Assembly (NCBI GenBank): GCA_013314865.1
Contig: JABUEV010000013.1
Span: 1 to 13,779 of the forward strand
Direction of reading: 5' to 3'
Source of the DNA: Bacteroidales bacterium
GTDB lineage: Bacteria > Bacteroidota > Bacteroidia > Bacteroidales > VadinHA17
DNA: 13,779 nucleotides
The position numbers were made by a program, and so were the translations under genes. Positions 1 to 7,320 of this stretch are shown in pieces. Under the pieces are notes generated by a model. That model saw only the letters and a program-made list of their open reading frames with translations. It ran no database searches and was not told where the DNA came from. Numbering within the stretch: position 1 is the stretch's first letter; each line of letters starts with the position of its first letter.

Positions 1-215
1 GAAAAATAATTATCCAGGAATCAAGGAATATTATTACGGGAAGCATACCGGCATTGCTAATTGTGGATGGAGTATATGTTGATAATATAGGGAATATTCC
101 ACCGGCTGCGGTTGAATCAATCACTGTTTTGAAAGGCACTTCAGCCGCCGTCTACGGTTCAAGAGGTTATGGAGGAGCTATTGTCATAAAAACTAAAAAC
201 GGCCCGTCAAATTGA
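1..215 (+). CDS. TonB plug-domain protein, C-terminal end (partial)
   Basis: The reading frame is open from base 3 and ends at the TGA at 213-215, giving 70 visible residues; the start lies left of the window. The sequence contains LLIVDGVYVDNI, then VESITVLKGTSAAVYGSRGYGGAIVIKTKNG. These are the closing motifs of a TonB-dependent receptor plug domain (the dG..., I..I.VLKG..A..YGsrG..GvI.I.Tk.G pattern). In a normal receptor a beta-barrel of several hundred residues would follow, but here the protein stops six residues after the last plug motif. The next 94 bases hold no barrel in any frame. Bacteroidota have proteins in which a plug closes a longer periplasmic protein, for example after carboxypeptidase-regulatory-like or macroglobulin-like domains, so this may be intact. 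The N-terminal part cannot be seen, so the overall function is unknown. Confidence 0.8.
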   Translation, partial: KIIIQESRNIITGSIPALLIVDGVYVDNIGNIPPAAVESITVLKGTSAAVYGSRGYGGAIVIKTKNGPSN

Positions 216-309
216 ATAATTTGACCGGCTACATGTTAAGATTAGAGGTTGGTATCTGGCATACATAATTAATATAAACTCATAATAAAAAGTTCTTAAC
301 TCTCATAAT

Positions 310-672
310 ATGAAACCTTCACTTGGCAAATCAGGTTTCGGATATATAGAGGCTGAAGGAATCAGGTTTGACCATGATATAATAATAAGACTTTCGGGGG
401 ATATTGAAAAAAGGAAGAAAAAGCTCTCAAAATCGGTTTATGGTACTTCACATATTGTCTCTTCCGGGGAAGCGAAATACATTTATGAAAAGGGTGCGGA
501 AAAAATAGTGATAGGAAATGGGCATAGCGGGATGTTGAAACTCTCGGAAGAAGCAGAAGAATACTTCAGTAAGAAAAAGCTAAAGGTAGTTATTGCTCCT
601 ACTTCCGAAGCAATAGAAAAGTGGAACAGGACATCAGGAAGGGTCATTGCCCTTTTTCATGTCACATGCTAA
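310..672 (+). CDS. Mth938-like (DUF498 family) protein
   Basis: This is a 120-residue protein that fills the usual length of the Mth938/DUF498 family, a small alpha/beta fold that also includes the mitochondrial complex I assembly factor NDUFAF3 and AAMDC. Recognisable features are the opening FGYIEAEGIRFDHDIII, the central GTSHIVSSGEAKYIYEKGAEKIVIGNGHSG and the late strand LKVVIAPTSEAIEKWN. The GxGxxG-like stretch around residues 68-74 (IGNGHSG) is typical of the family. No catalytic residues are established for bacterial members, so no reaction is assigned. There is no signal peptide, so it is probably cytoplasmic. It starts at an ATG after an AT-rich leader, 94 bases after the TonB plug gene on the same strand, and converges with the asparaginase gene. 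I saw no clear promoter of its own. Confidence 0.85.
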   Translation: MKPSLGKSGFGYIEAEGIRFDHDIIIRLSGDIEKRKKKLSKSVYGTSHIVSSGEAKYIYEKGAEKIVIGNGHSGMLKLSEEAEEYFSKKKLKVVIAPTSEAIEKWNRTSGRVIALFHVTC

Positions 673-746
673 AGACTGAATGGTAAAAAGTTTACTTCAG
701 AACTGAAGCACGGGAAATTTCACATACACACCGGTTGATGATCAGT

Positions 747-1823
747 CTATTTGCCAGGGTATAATATTGTACCGTCAATTCTGCTGAAACCCTTTGTATT
801 TCTTACTGACATCTGAGGGATTCTTGATCCTTTCATTGTTGCACAGCCGGTTTCTCCGAATTTGTTAATTGCAATGAATTTCTCACTTGGAAAGAATCCG
901 GGATTTACTTTTTTATAACGGTCGGTTATCATCTGAAGGGCATCCTCGCAGGCCTGTTGAGGGGTCCGGCCTTCTTTCATTCTGAGGACAATAAAATACG
1001 ACGCGCATGATTTGATCACATCTTCACCTCTTCCTGTTGCGCCGGCGGCACCAACCTCATTATCTACATATAGTCCTGCTCCTATAATGGGCGAGTCGCC
1101 TACACGTCCGTTAAGCTTGAAACTTAGGCCGCTTGTTGTGGTACAGCCTGCAATATTGCCGTTCCTGTCTATGGCAAGAACATTTGTAGTTCCATACCAG
1201 TGTTCTATGTCAGGGAAATCACGCCAGTAAGATTCTTTCTTTTCTATATCCTGCAGATGCTCAGGAACTCCCCAGTCGTCACTCTGACTCAATTCCTCCT
1301 TCCAGCGGAGCCATATTTTTCGGGCTTTGTCAGTAAGAAGATTTTCTTCCTTAAATCCCCATGCCCTGGCAAACTCAAGAGCCCCTTCACCTGTGAGGAG
1401 CACATGATCGGTACGCTCCATCACAAGCCTGGCGACGGATGATGGGGTTTTAATGTTTTCAAGACAGGCAACGGCTCCTGCTGAGTATGTCTTCCCGTCC
1501 ATGAATGACGCGTCAAGCTGAACTACACCTTTCTCATTGGGCAGACCGCCATATCCCACTGTATTATCTTCAGGATCAATTTCTATTATGTTTGCAGCTT
1601 TCTCGACTGCGTCAACAGCACTGCCTCCCGACTGGAGTATTTCCCATCCTGCTTCAACGGCATTTTTTCCTGTCTCGTTGAAATGACTTGTAACAATAAC
1701 AGGAATTGAGCCGCGCTGGCGTTCCTGAATTAATGATGTTGAAAGACCCGGGAATAAAAATGCACCGGTGCCTATGCCTGCAGTTTTAAAGAAGAAGTCT
1801 CGTCGTGTGAAATGTTTTTTCAT
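747..1823 (-). CDS. N4-(beta-N-acetylglucosaminyl)-L-asparaginase family protein, twin-arginine signal
   Basis: This is a family T2 Ntn-hydrolase of the glycosylasparaginase type, a group that cleaves the GlcNAc-Asn bond or related asparagine/isoaspartyl bonds. I take the ATG at 1823 (358 residues). It gives MKKHFTRRDFFFKTAG, a twin-arginine signal (R7, R8) followed by a hydrophobic stretch, so the protein is probably exported folded. A longer open frame reaches 1871, but that would put its start inside the -7 promoter element. Family motifs are GWEILQSGGSAVDAVE, the YGTTNVLAID stretch with the probable nucleophile Thr212, TTTSGLSFK, GRVGDSPIIGAGLYVDNE and ATGRGED. Autocleavage before Thr212 would give alpha and beta chains. 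The residue before the Thr is Gly rather than the Asp of the human and Elizabethkingia enzymes, so substrate choice is uncertain. It is monocistronic and converges with the DUF498 gene. Confidence 0.87.
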   Translation of the reverse strand: MKKHFTRRDFFFKTAGIGTGAFLFPGLSTSLIQERQRGSIPVIVTSHFNETGKNAVEAGWEILQSGGSAVDAVEKAANIIEIDPEDNTVGYGGLPNEKGVVQLDASFMDGKTYSAGAVACLENIKTPSSVARLVMERTDHVLLTGEGALEFARAWGFKEENLLTDKARKIWLRWKEELSQSDDWGVPEHLQDIEKKESYWRDFPDIEHWYGTTNVLAIDRNGNIAGCTTTSGLSFKLNGRVGDSPIIGAGLYVDNEVGAAGATGRGEDVIKSCASYFIVLRMKEGRTPQQACEDALQMITDRYKKVNPGFFPSEKFIAINKFGETGCATMKGSRIPQMSVRNTKGFSRIDGTILYPGK

Positions 1824-1868
1824 AATATAGGTGGAAGTTAAATGCTGAAATACTGTAAATGATGAATT

Positions 1869-1901
1869 CAAATATACAAACTATGTAGGAAAGGGGATAA
1901 A
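1869..1901 (-). promoter_or_regulatory. Bacteroidota-type promoter for the asparaginase gene
   Basis: On the - strand TATATTTG (1876-1869) matches the TAnnTTTG -7 consensus exactly. TTTA at 1901-1898 sits 21 bases upstream and matches the TTTG -33 element at three of four bases. Transcription would begin near 1863, about 40 bases before the ATG at 1823. This supports 1823 as the start. Confidence 0.55.
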
Positions 1902-1957
1902 AAATAAACTAATATTATATCATCTAGGCAATAACAATCTGTCAGGAAGGATGATCT

Positions 1958-2590
1958 GTTATTCAGCTCCTTCAGAGCTAGGACTGGGCAGGAGGGCTTC
2001 CCGCCACCCCCGGTTGAAACCGGTGGTTATTCATGTAGATTAACCTTCGGGGGTGTGGCAGATAGTGCTTCTGTGCCCCTGGTTGAAACCGGGGGTTATT
2101 CATGTTGATCCCCTTCGGGGATAGAGTATGAAGTGCTTCCGGGAGGGTTAAATTACTACCTTGTTGAATGAATTCTATGGTATTTTGTATTCAGCTCCTT
2201 CAGAGCTGGGGCAGGGTAGGAGGACTCTCCGCCACCCCCGGTTGGCACCGGGGGTTATTCACATTGATCTCCTTCGGGGATAGAGTATGAAGTGCTTCCG
2301 GGAGGGTTAAAGTACTACCTTGTTGAATGAATTCTCTGGTATTTTATATTCAGCTCCTTCAGAGCTGATACTGATGAGGAGGACTATCTACACCCGGTTG
2401 GCACCGGAGGTTATTCATGTTGATCCCCTTCGGGGATGTGGCGTCAAGGGCTACTTCTCACCCTGGACGCATATATCTAAGGTTATCTGTTTGTATGAGC
2501 TCTGAAAGAGCCCTATATGAATAACCCCCGGTGTAAACCGGGGGTTTACGGTCCCGCAACTTCCATGAGCCCTGAAGGGGCTCAATAAAT
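1958..2590. repeat. Cluster of REP/BIME-like palindromic repeats
   Basis: This non-coding stretch is built from three small palindromes used repeatedly. P1 is AGCTCCTTCAGAGCT (1965-1979, 2193-2207, 2352-2366; inverted and slightly altered at 2498-2511). P2 is of the type CCCCCGGTTGGCACCGGGGG (2235-2254), with variants near 2005-2024, 2076-2094 and 2393-2410 and an inverted copy at 2525-2544. P3 is ATCCCCTTCGGGGAT (2108-2122, 2423-2437; one-base variant at 2267-2281). P2 and P3 are joined by GGTTATTCATGTTG. The right end carries the elements in reverse orientation and finishes with TGAGCCCTGAAGGGGCTCA (2566-2584), a 7-bp-arm hairpin. The structure resembles REP/BIME elements mobilised by IS200-like (RAYT) transposases, but no such gene is in the window. 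Short open frames here are not credible genes. Confidence 0.85.
2089..2403. repeat. Tandem direct repeat, about 159 bp unit
   Basis: Within the palindrome cluster, 2089-2247 and 2248-2403 are near-identical tandem copies. Each starts at CCGGGGGTTATTC and runs through TTCGGGGATAGAGTATGAAG, GCTTCCGGGAGGGTTAAA and CTACCTTGTTGAATGAATTC to AGCTCCTTCAGAGCT and the P2 palindrome. Equivalent points are 159 bases apart in the first pair (TTCAG at 2190 and 2349). The second copy has lost a few bases near its end. A third, truncated copy starts at 2404. Confidence 0.85.
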
Positions 2591-2695
2591 CTTAAAATGA
2601 CAAAAATTCTTATTTTCTTAATAATTTTCTGCAGTATAATAATCCTATGCTTCATTAAATTTTTTCCGGAATTATGAATTTCAGAAAACTAGTTA

Positions 2696-2704
2696 TATTT
2701 TTGC
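2696..2704 (+). promoter_or_regulatory. Putative -7 element of the tRNA-Pro promoter
   Basis: TATTTTTGC matches the Bacteroidota TAnnTTTG -7 element. It lies about 44 bases before the mature tRNA, leaving room for a short 5' leader. No good TTTG is present 19-21 bases upstream, so only half of the promoter is convincing. Confidence 0.45.
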
Positions 2705-2747
2705 AGCGCCTTTTGATTCCACACTTACATGGAAAAGGTAAATAAAA

Positions 2748-2821
2748 CGGGGTGTAGCGCAGTTGGTTAGCGTACCTGCTTTGGGAGCAGGTGGTCGTCA
2801 GTTCGAGTCTGACCACCCCGA
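2748..2821 (+). tRNA. tRNA-Pro (anticodon TGG)
   Basis: The full cloverleaf can be drawn by hand. The acceptor stem CGGGGTG (2748-2754) pairs with CACCCCG (2814-2820), and the discriminator is A2821. The anticodon stem CCTGC/GCAGG encloses the loop TTTGGGA with anticodon TGG (2782-2784), which reads proline codons. The T arm is GTCAG-TTCGAGT-CTGAC. CCA is not encoded. It points toward the 3' end of the trp operon and is not part of it. Confidence 0.96.
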
Positions 2822-2883
2822 CTTAGTTTCGGCAGGAATAAATTTCAGACCGCAATATGGAACGAGCTGTATTAGCGGCGATT

Positions 2884-3669
2884 TCACGTAATTGATGAAT
2901 TTCTGATTCTGTCTATAAAACCTTCTATTAATACTTTGTCCGGCTTTTTATCGCTCAGGAACTTAATGAACGCACTTCCGACAATTGCCCCGTTTGCCAT
3001 TTGACACGCTTCTTTAAATGTGCTGTTATCGGAAATGCCAAAACCAATCATTAGTGGATTTAGAAGATTCATCTCCTTTATTCTTCTGAAATACTCTATT
3101 TGCCTTTCTGTGAACTGACCCTTTACACCTGTCGTTGATGAAGAGGATACCATGTATACAAATCCCCTGCTGATACTGTCTATTATTCTGACTCGCTCAT
3201 TATCAGTACGGGGTGAAATCAGCAATATGTTGTACAGACCATTTCTACTGAACAGACCTGAATATTCTTTTTTATAAATCTCAGGAGGCAGATCTGGCAA
3301 AATGACTCCATCGATTCCTGTTTCAGAGCATTTCTTACAAAAATTCTCAATTCCAAAACGCAGGACCGGATTCAGATAGCCCATTAATAAAAGCGGAATA
3401 TTGATAGTTTTACGAATGCCGGATAACTGGTTAAACAGGATTTTCAGGCTTATACCGTTTCTTAGTGCAGTTTCATTGCTTCTCTGAATGACCGGTCCGT
3501 CTGCCAGGGGATCTGAAAATGGCATTCCTATTTCTATCATATCTGCCCCTCCTTCAGCGAGCAACTTTATTAATGTTGCAGTTGAGTTCAACTCGGGGTA
3601 ACCCGCAGTAAAATAAATGGATAGAATATTATTTCTTTTGCAAAGGAAAAGTTCATCAATCCTGTTCAT
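2884..3669 (-). CDS. trpA: Tryptophan synthase alpha chain
   Basis: TrpA splits indole-3-glycerol phosphate into glyceraldehyde-3-phosphate and indole, which is channelled to TrpB. The 261-residue protein is a complete TIM barrel of near-normal family length. The catalytic pair is visible: Glu46 in MIEIGMPFSDP (E. coli Glu49) and Asp57 in PLADGPVIQ (E. coli Asp60). The phosphate-binding region is represented by VSSSSTTGVKG and by GFGISD and GAIVGSAF near the C-terminus. The ATG start opens MNRIDELF, a typical short N-terminus. It is the last gene of the operon, 29 bases after trpB. I found no convincing terminator between its stop and the convergent tRNA-Pro. Confidence 0.97.
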   Translation of the reverse strand: MNRIDELFLCKRNNILSIYFTAGYPELNSTATLIKLLAEGGADMIEIGMPFSDPLADGPVIQRSNETALRNGISLKILFNQLSGIRKTINIPLLLMGYLNPVLRFGIENFCKKCSETGIDGVILPDLPPEIYKKEYSGLFSRNGLYNILLISPRTDNERVRIIDSISRGFVYMVSSSSTTGVKGQFTERQIEYFRRIKEMNLLNPLMIGFGISDNSTFKEACQMANGAIVGSAFIKFLSDKKPDKVLIEGFIDRIRNSSIT

Positions 3670-3698
3670 TGTTTATAAAAAAGGTTAACAAAAGGTTA

Positions 3699-4895
3699 TT
3701 ATGATATATTATTCATTCTGTTCATATAACTCATATATGCCGCCATATCCTTGTCTCCCCGGCCCGACAATGTAATTACCACCACATCTTTCAGTCCGAA
3801 CCTGATTTTATCCAGCACAGCAAGGGCATGTGCGGGTTCAAGAGCCGGGATTATTCCCTCAAGGCGGGTCAGTCGGAATGCGGCTTCCATCGCTTCTTCA
3901 TCAGTCGCTGATTCAAACGTTACTCTTCCTGACTGGTTTAATGCGGCAAAGAGGGGCCCTATTCCCGGGTAGTCGAGTCCGGCAGATATTGAATATGGTT
4001 CTTTTACCTGGCCGTCTTCATCCTGTATCAGCATGGTCCGGCTGCCGTGAATTATTCCGGGAGAGCCTGTTGCTATTGTTGCTGCAGTTTCAGCGGTTTT
4101 TACACCTTTTCCTGCGGCTTCAACAGCAATCAGATTTACTTTTTCATTGTCAAGGTAATTGTAGAATGAACCTGCTGCATTACTGCCGCCTCCAACGCAT
4201 GCAATAATATAATCCGGATCGGATTTTCCGGTATGCTCCTTCAACTGCCATTTCAATTCCCGGCTGATGACCGACTGGAGCCGGGCGACCAGATCGGGAT
4301 AAGGATGAGGACCGACTACTGAACCAATAATATAATATGTGTCATTAGGATTATTTATCCAATCCCTGATAGCTTCATTGGTTGCATCCTTAAGCGTCAT
4401 ATTTCCGCTAACTACAGGCACTACTTCGGCACCCAGCATTTTCATTCTCAGGACATTCGGCATCTGTCGTTCAACATCGAGTTTTCCCATATAAACCACA
4501 CATTCGAGTCCCATAAGGGCACAGACAGTGGCTGTTGCTACGCCGTGCTGACCGGCACCTGTCTCTGCAATTATCCTGGTTTTCCCGAGCCTTCTGGCTA
4601 TCAGTATTTGCCCGATAGTGTTGTTTATCTTATGAGCTCCCGTATGGTTAAGGTCTTCACGCTTCAAATAGATATTGGTATTATAATGTTTTGAAAGCCT
4701 TTTTGCGTGAAAGAGGGGAGAAGGTCTTCCTGCATAATCCCTGAGCAGACTATTAATTTCTTTATTAAAGTCCTCACTGTTAATGATATTCAAATAATTA
4801 TCCCGGAGCAACTTAATATTTGAATGCATCATTTCAGGTATGTAAGCCCCGCCGAATTCTCCGTAATAACCCCATTCATCAACATTATATTTCAT
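3699..4895 (-). CDS. trpB: Tryptophan synthase beta chain
   Basis: TrpB is the pyridoxal-phosphate enzyme that condenses indole with serine to give tryptophan. I take the ATG at 4895 (398 residues, MKYNVDEWGYYGEFGGAYIPEMM at the N-terminus, family-typical). The frame can be extended by three codons to a TTG at 4904, but this adds nothing conserved. PLP-binding Lys89 lies in HTGAHKINN, the catalytic Glu in AETGAGQHG, and the PLP phosphate loop is GGGSNAAG. The YPGIGP and LEPAHA motifs are also present. Its ATG lies inside the end of trpF (11-base overlap), which suggests translational coupling. It precedes trpA, its partner in the alpha2-beta2 complex. Confidence 0.97.
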   Translation of the reverse strand: MKYNVDEWGYYGEFGGAYIPEMMHSNIKLLRDNYLNIINSEDFNKEINSLLRDYAGRPSPLFHAKRLSKHYNTNIYLKREDLNHTGAHKINNTIGQILIARRLGKTRIIAETGAGQHGVATATVCALMGLECVVYMGKLDVERQMPNVLRMKMLGAEVVPVVSGNMTLKDATNEAIRDWINNPNDTYYIIGSVVGPHPYPDLVARLQSVISRELKWQLKEHTGKSDPDYIIACVGGGSNAAGSFYNYLDNEKVNLIAVEAAGKGVKTAETAATIATGSPGIIHGSRTMLIQDEDGQVKEPYSISAGLDYPGIGPLFAALNQSGRVTFESATDEEAMEAAFRLTRLEGIIPALEPAHALAVLDKIRFGLKDVVVITLSGRGDKDMAAYMSYMNRMNNIS

Positions 4896-5526
4896 TACCT
4901 GCAAATTTTAAGTCATTAATAAATCTTTTTACTTTTTCAGGATCTTTAATGCCCGGACTAACTTCAAAGCGGCTGTTGATATCGACCGCAAACAGGGAAG
5001 TATGAGACAGGGATTTTATTAATCCGCAGTCTTCCGGACCGATTCCACCTCCGAGAATAAATGGTTTGGTGAGATCATACTCATCCAGCTTTCCCCAGTC
5101 AAATTTATTGCCACTGCCGCCTTTATTAGCGTTGTTGGTGTCAAATAAAAAATAGTCACACACATCGATATATTCAGCAAGAGGCTCAAAGCGGAATAGT
5201 TGGTCAACTCCAAATGCCTTTATGATACTTATGTCAGAATTTTTCAATGATTTACAATATTCCGGAGACTCGTTGCCATGAAGTTGGACCATGTCAAGAC
5301 CATAGCAACGGACCATTTCAATGATTTTTGGTAAATCTTCATTGACAAATACACCCGCTTTGAGTATATAGGCTGGAATAACCTCGAATAATGATATATC
5401 CGGCTTATGGCCCACGTATCGGACTGATTCAGGGTAAAAAATGAATCCGATCAGATCAGGTCCTGTGTCAGCTATTTGGCTTATGTTATACTTTTCTGTC
5501 AAGCCGCAGACTTTTACTTTTATCAT
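4885..5526 (-). CDS. trpF: Phosphoribosylanthranilate isomerase
   Basis: TrpF performs the Amadori rearrangement of phosphoribosylanthranilate to CdRP. The 213-residue protein opens MIKVKVCGLT, with catalytic general base Cys7. The catalytic acid is Asp129 in YFLFDT. Further family marks are the QLHGNE motif (residues 81-86), the phosphate-binding GGSGNKFDW and LGGGIGPED, and AVDINSRFE near the C-terminus. It starts 41 bases inside the end of trpC and ends 11 bases after the trpB start. The gene is separate here, unlike the trpCF fusion of enterics. Confidence 0.96.
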   Translation of the reverse strand: MIKVKVCGLTEKYNISQIADTGPDLIGFIFYPESVRYVGHKPDISLFEVIPAYILKAGVFVNEDLPKIIEMVRCYGLDMVQLHGNESPEYCKSLKNSDISIIKAFGVDQLFRFEPLAEYIDVCDYFLFDTNNANKGGSGNKFDWGKLDEYDLTKPFILGGGIGPEDCGLIKSLSHTSLFAVDINSRFEVSPGIKDPEKVKRFINDLKFAGNEI

Positions 5527-6313
5527 GATGAACTCTAATTTTATTTGTAAATTCCATAAACGCCATAACCGGATCAGGTGATTTCATAAAGAGTTCTCCT
5601 ATCAGAAAACCATTATAACCTGCCTGTCTGAGTCTGATAACAGATTCGGATGATGAAATGCCGCTTTCAGAGATCTTAATGAACTTTTCAGGGATTCTGT
5701 CTGCCAGTCCCAAAGAAACATTTATATCAATATCGAAACTCTTCAGATCCCGGTTATTAACTCCTATAATATCAATATCCTCATTGACCATTTCAATCTC
5801 AGACAATGAATGTATCTCGCATATCACTTCCATTCCAAGAGAATGTGACATTTTTGTGAACTTGCGAATACGTTTTCCTGTCAGTACGGATGCCAGGAGT
5901 AATATCGCATCAGCACCAATAGCTTTTGATTCCGGTATCTGAAATTCGTCTATTATAAAATCTTTTCTTAATACAGGAATGGAGTTGTACTCTCTGGCAG
6001 TAACCAGATCATCGGAACTGCCTCCAAAAAACAACCGGTCGGTAAGGATTGAGAGACCTGATGCACCTCCCCTTGAATATCCCTGTGTCACATCCATTAC
6101 GGACGCATCGGGATTGATTGTGCCTTTTGATGGCGAAGCTCTTTTAAATTCAGCAATAATTCCTGTTTTTGAAGGATCAGAAATAAATTCCTTTAAAGAC
6201 TTCGTTTCTTTAAAAAAGAACCTGCTCCGTTCAAGGTCAGTTATTGTTATCTGGTTTTTAAGAAGTAGCAGTTCTTTCTTTTTATTAATTAAGATTTTCT
6301 CAAGAATTGTCAT
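5486..6313 (-). CDS. trpC: Indole-3-glycerol phosphate synthase
   Basis: TrpC decarboxylates and cyclises CdRP to indole-3-glycerol phosphate. The 275-residue barrel shows AEFKRASPSKG (residues 54-64, with the conserved E, K57 and K63), SILTD, PVLRKDFI with the catalytic Lys117, EVICEIHS, IIGVNNRDL and SESGIS. The ATG start overlaps the trpD stop in an ATGA arrangement. The last part, after NKIRVHH, is a short basic tail. It extends past the conserved barrel and creates an unusually long 41-base overlap with trpF, so the tail codons also encode the N-terminus of TrpF. Confidence 0.96.
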   Translation of the reverse strand: MTILEKILINKKKELLLLKNQITITDLERSRFFFKETKSLKEFISDPSKTGIIAEFKRASPSKGTINPDASVMDVTQGYSRGGASGLSILTDRLFFGGSSDDLVTAREYNSIPVLRKDFIIDEFQIPESKAIGADAILLLASVLTGKRIRKFTKMSHSLGMEVICEIHSLSEIEMVNEDIDIIGVNNRDLKSFDIDINVSLGLADRIPEKFIKISESGISSSESVIRLRQAGYNGFLIGELFMKSPDPVMAFMEFTNKIRVHHDKSKSLRLDRKV

Positions 6314-7305
6314 GTCTGCATTTCAATGAGTGATTTTAAAGAATTAAGAGCTTTTCCGCCGAACAATGAATCTTCAGCAATTGCTCTGCACTCATCGAGT
6401 GGTTTTGACGGGCGGCAACATTTAATTGCAAGCTGTGAGTTAACAATAACCACGTCGTTCTGTGCCCTGGTTCCTTTACCCTCAAGTACTGAGATGAAAA
6501 TCTGAGCTGATTCATTGACACTTTTACCTCCATGCAAATCAGCAGGATTGCACCTGCAGAAATGAAGTGATTCAGGTGAAAGAATTTCTTCCGCGCCATC
6601 TACAATATATCTGAAACTGTCGGTAAGGGAGACTTCATCGTAACCGTCAAGACTATGGACAATTGTAAACCGGATATCTGTCGACTGGTAAAGGTAGTTG
6701 TATAACCGGGCAAGCTCCGAACTGTAAACGCCAATCATTTGTTTACGAGGAGAAGACGGATTAACAGTTGGGCCGAGCATATTAAAGAAGGTCTTCACTT
6801 TAAGAGCTTTCCGTATTGGTGCAACACTTTTCATAGCTGGGTTAAAGAGAGGAGCATGGAGGAAACAGACTCCGGCTTTGTCGATTTCTCTTTTAAGTTT
6901 ATCTTCTTCAGAAGAGAATTTATAACCGAAGTATTCAAGAATATTGGATGAGCCGCAAGCGGATGTGACAGCGTAGTTCCCATGTTTGGCAACCTTTATG
7001 CCTGCACCTCCAAGCACAAAGGTTACCAGTGTTGATATATTGAAGGTGTCCTTTCCGTCCCCCCCTGTACCGCATACATCCATAGTGTCAAAATCAGAAA
7101 GATCTACCTTGATACACAGATTCTTAAGTGCATCCCTGAAGCCCGACAGTTCCTCAACTGTTATGCTTCTCATCAGATATACTGTAATAAATGCAGCCAC
7201 CTCTGATTCAGAGTAATTATTCAGCGCAATGTTTGTCAGAACCTCCTCAGCCTCTTCCCGGTTGAGTGTTCTGTGTTCGAACAGATAGTTAAGTATTTTT
7301 CGCAT
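6310..7305 (-). CDS. trpD: Anthranilate phosphoribosyltransferase
   Basis: TrpD transfers the phosphoribosyl group of PRPP to anthranilate. The 331-residue protein has family-typical length and carries the PRPP-binding CGTGGDGKDTFNIST, the anthranilate-site motif KHGNYAVTSACGSSNILEYFG, and FFNMLGPTVNPS (usually LGPL.NP). The C-terminal region has VHSLDGYDEVSLT (HG.dG.DE type). No TrpG fusion is present, unlike E. coli TrpGD. It starts 15 bases after the trpG stop and ends in an ATGA overlap with trpC. Confidence 0.96.
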   Translation of the reverse strand: MRKILNYLFEHRTLNREEAEEVLTNIALNNYSESEVAAFITVYLMRSITVEELSGFRDALKNLCIKVDLSDFDTMDVCGTGGDGKDTFNISTLVTFVLGGAGIKVAKHGNYAVTSACGSSNILEYFGYKFSSEEDKLKREIDKAGVCFLHAPLFNPAMKSVAPIRKALKVKTFFNMLGPTVNPSSPRKQMIGVYSSELARLYNYLYQSTDIRFTIVHSLDGYDEVSLTDSFRYIVDGAEEILSPESLHFCRCNPADLHGGKSVNESAQIFISVLEGKGTRAQNDVVIVNSQLAIKCCRPSKPLDECRAIAEDSLFGGKALNSLKSLIEMQT

Positions 7306-7320
7306 TTCGGAAGATTTTTG

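Noticed and set aside
695..708. CTTCAG-AA-CTGAAG palindrome between the DUF498 and asparaginase genes
   Set aside because: The two-base loop is too tight for the full stem and there is no T-run on either strand, so it is not a credible terminator.
1824..1871. Extended start of the asparaginase at 1871
   Set aside because: It adds 16 non-conserved residues before the twin-arginine signal and starts inside the -7 promoter element. The ATG at 1823 is better.
1958..2590. CRISPR array
   Set aside because: The repeats are palindromes of several types with irregular spacing and near-identical 'spacers'. No cas gene is near.
2320..2655. Open frames of 61 and 65 codons in the repeat array, one on each strand
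   Set aside because: They run through the palindromic repeats, have no family motifs, and their frames are not kept between repeat copies.
4896..4904. TTG start of trpB at 4904
   Set aside because: It adds only three residues before an ATG that matches the usual TrpB N-terminus.
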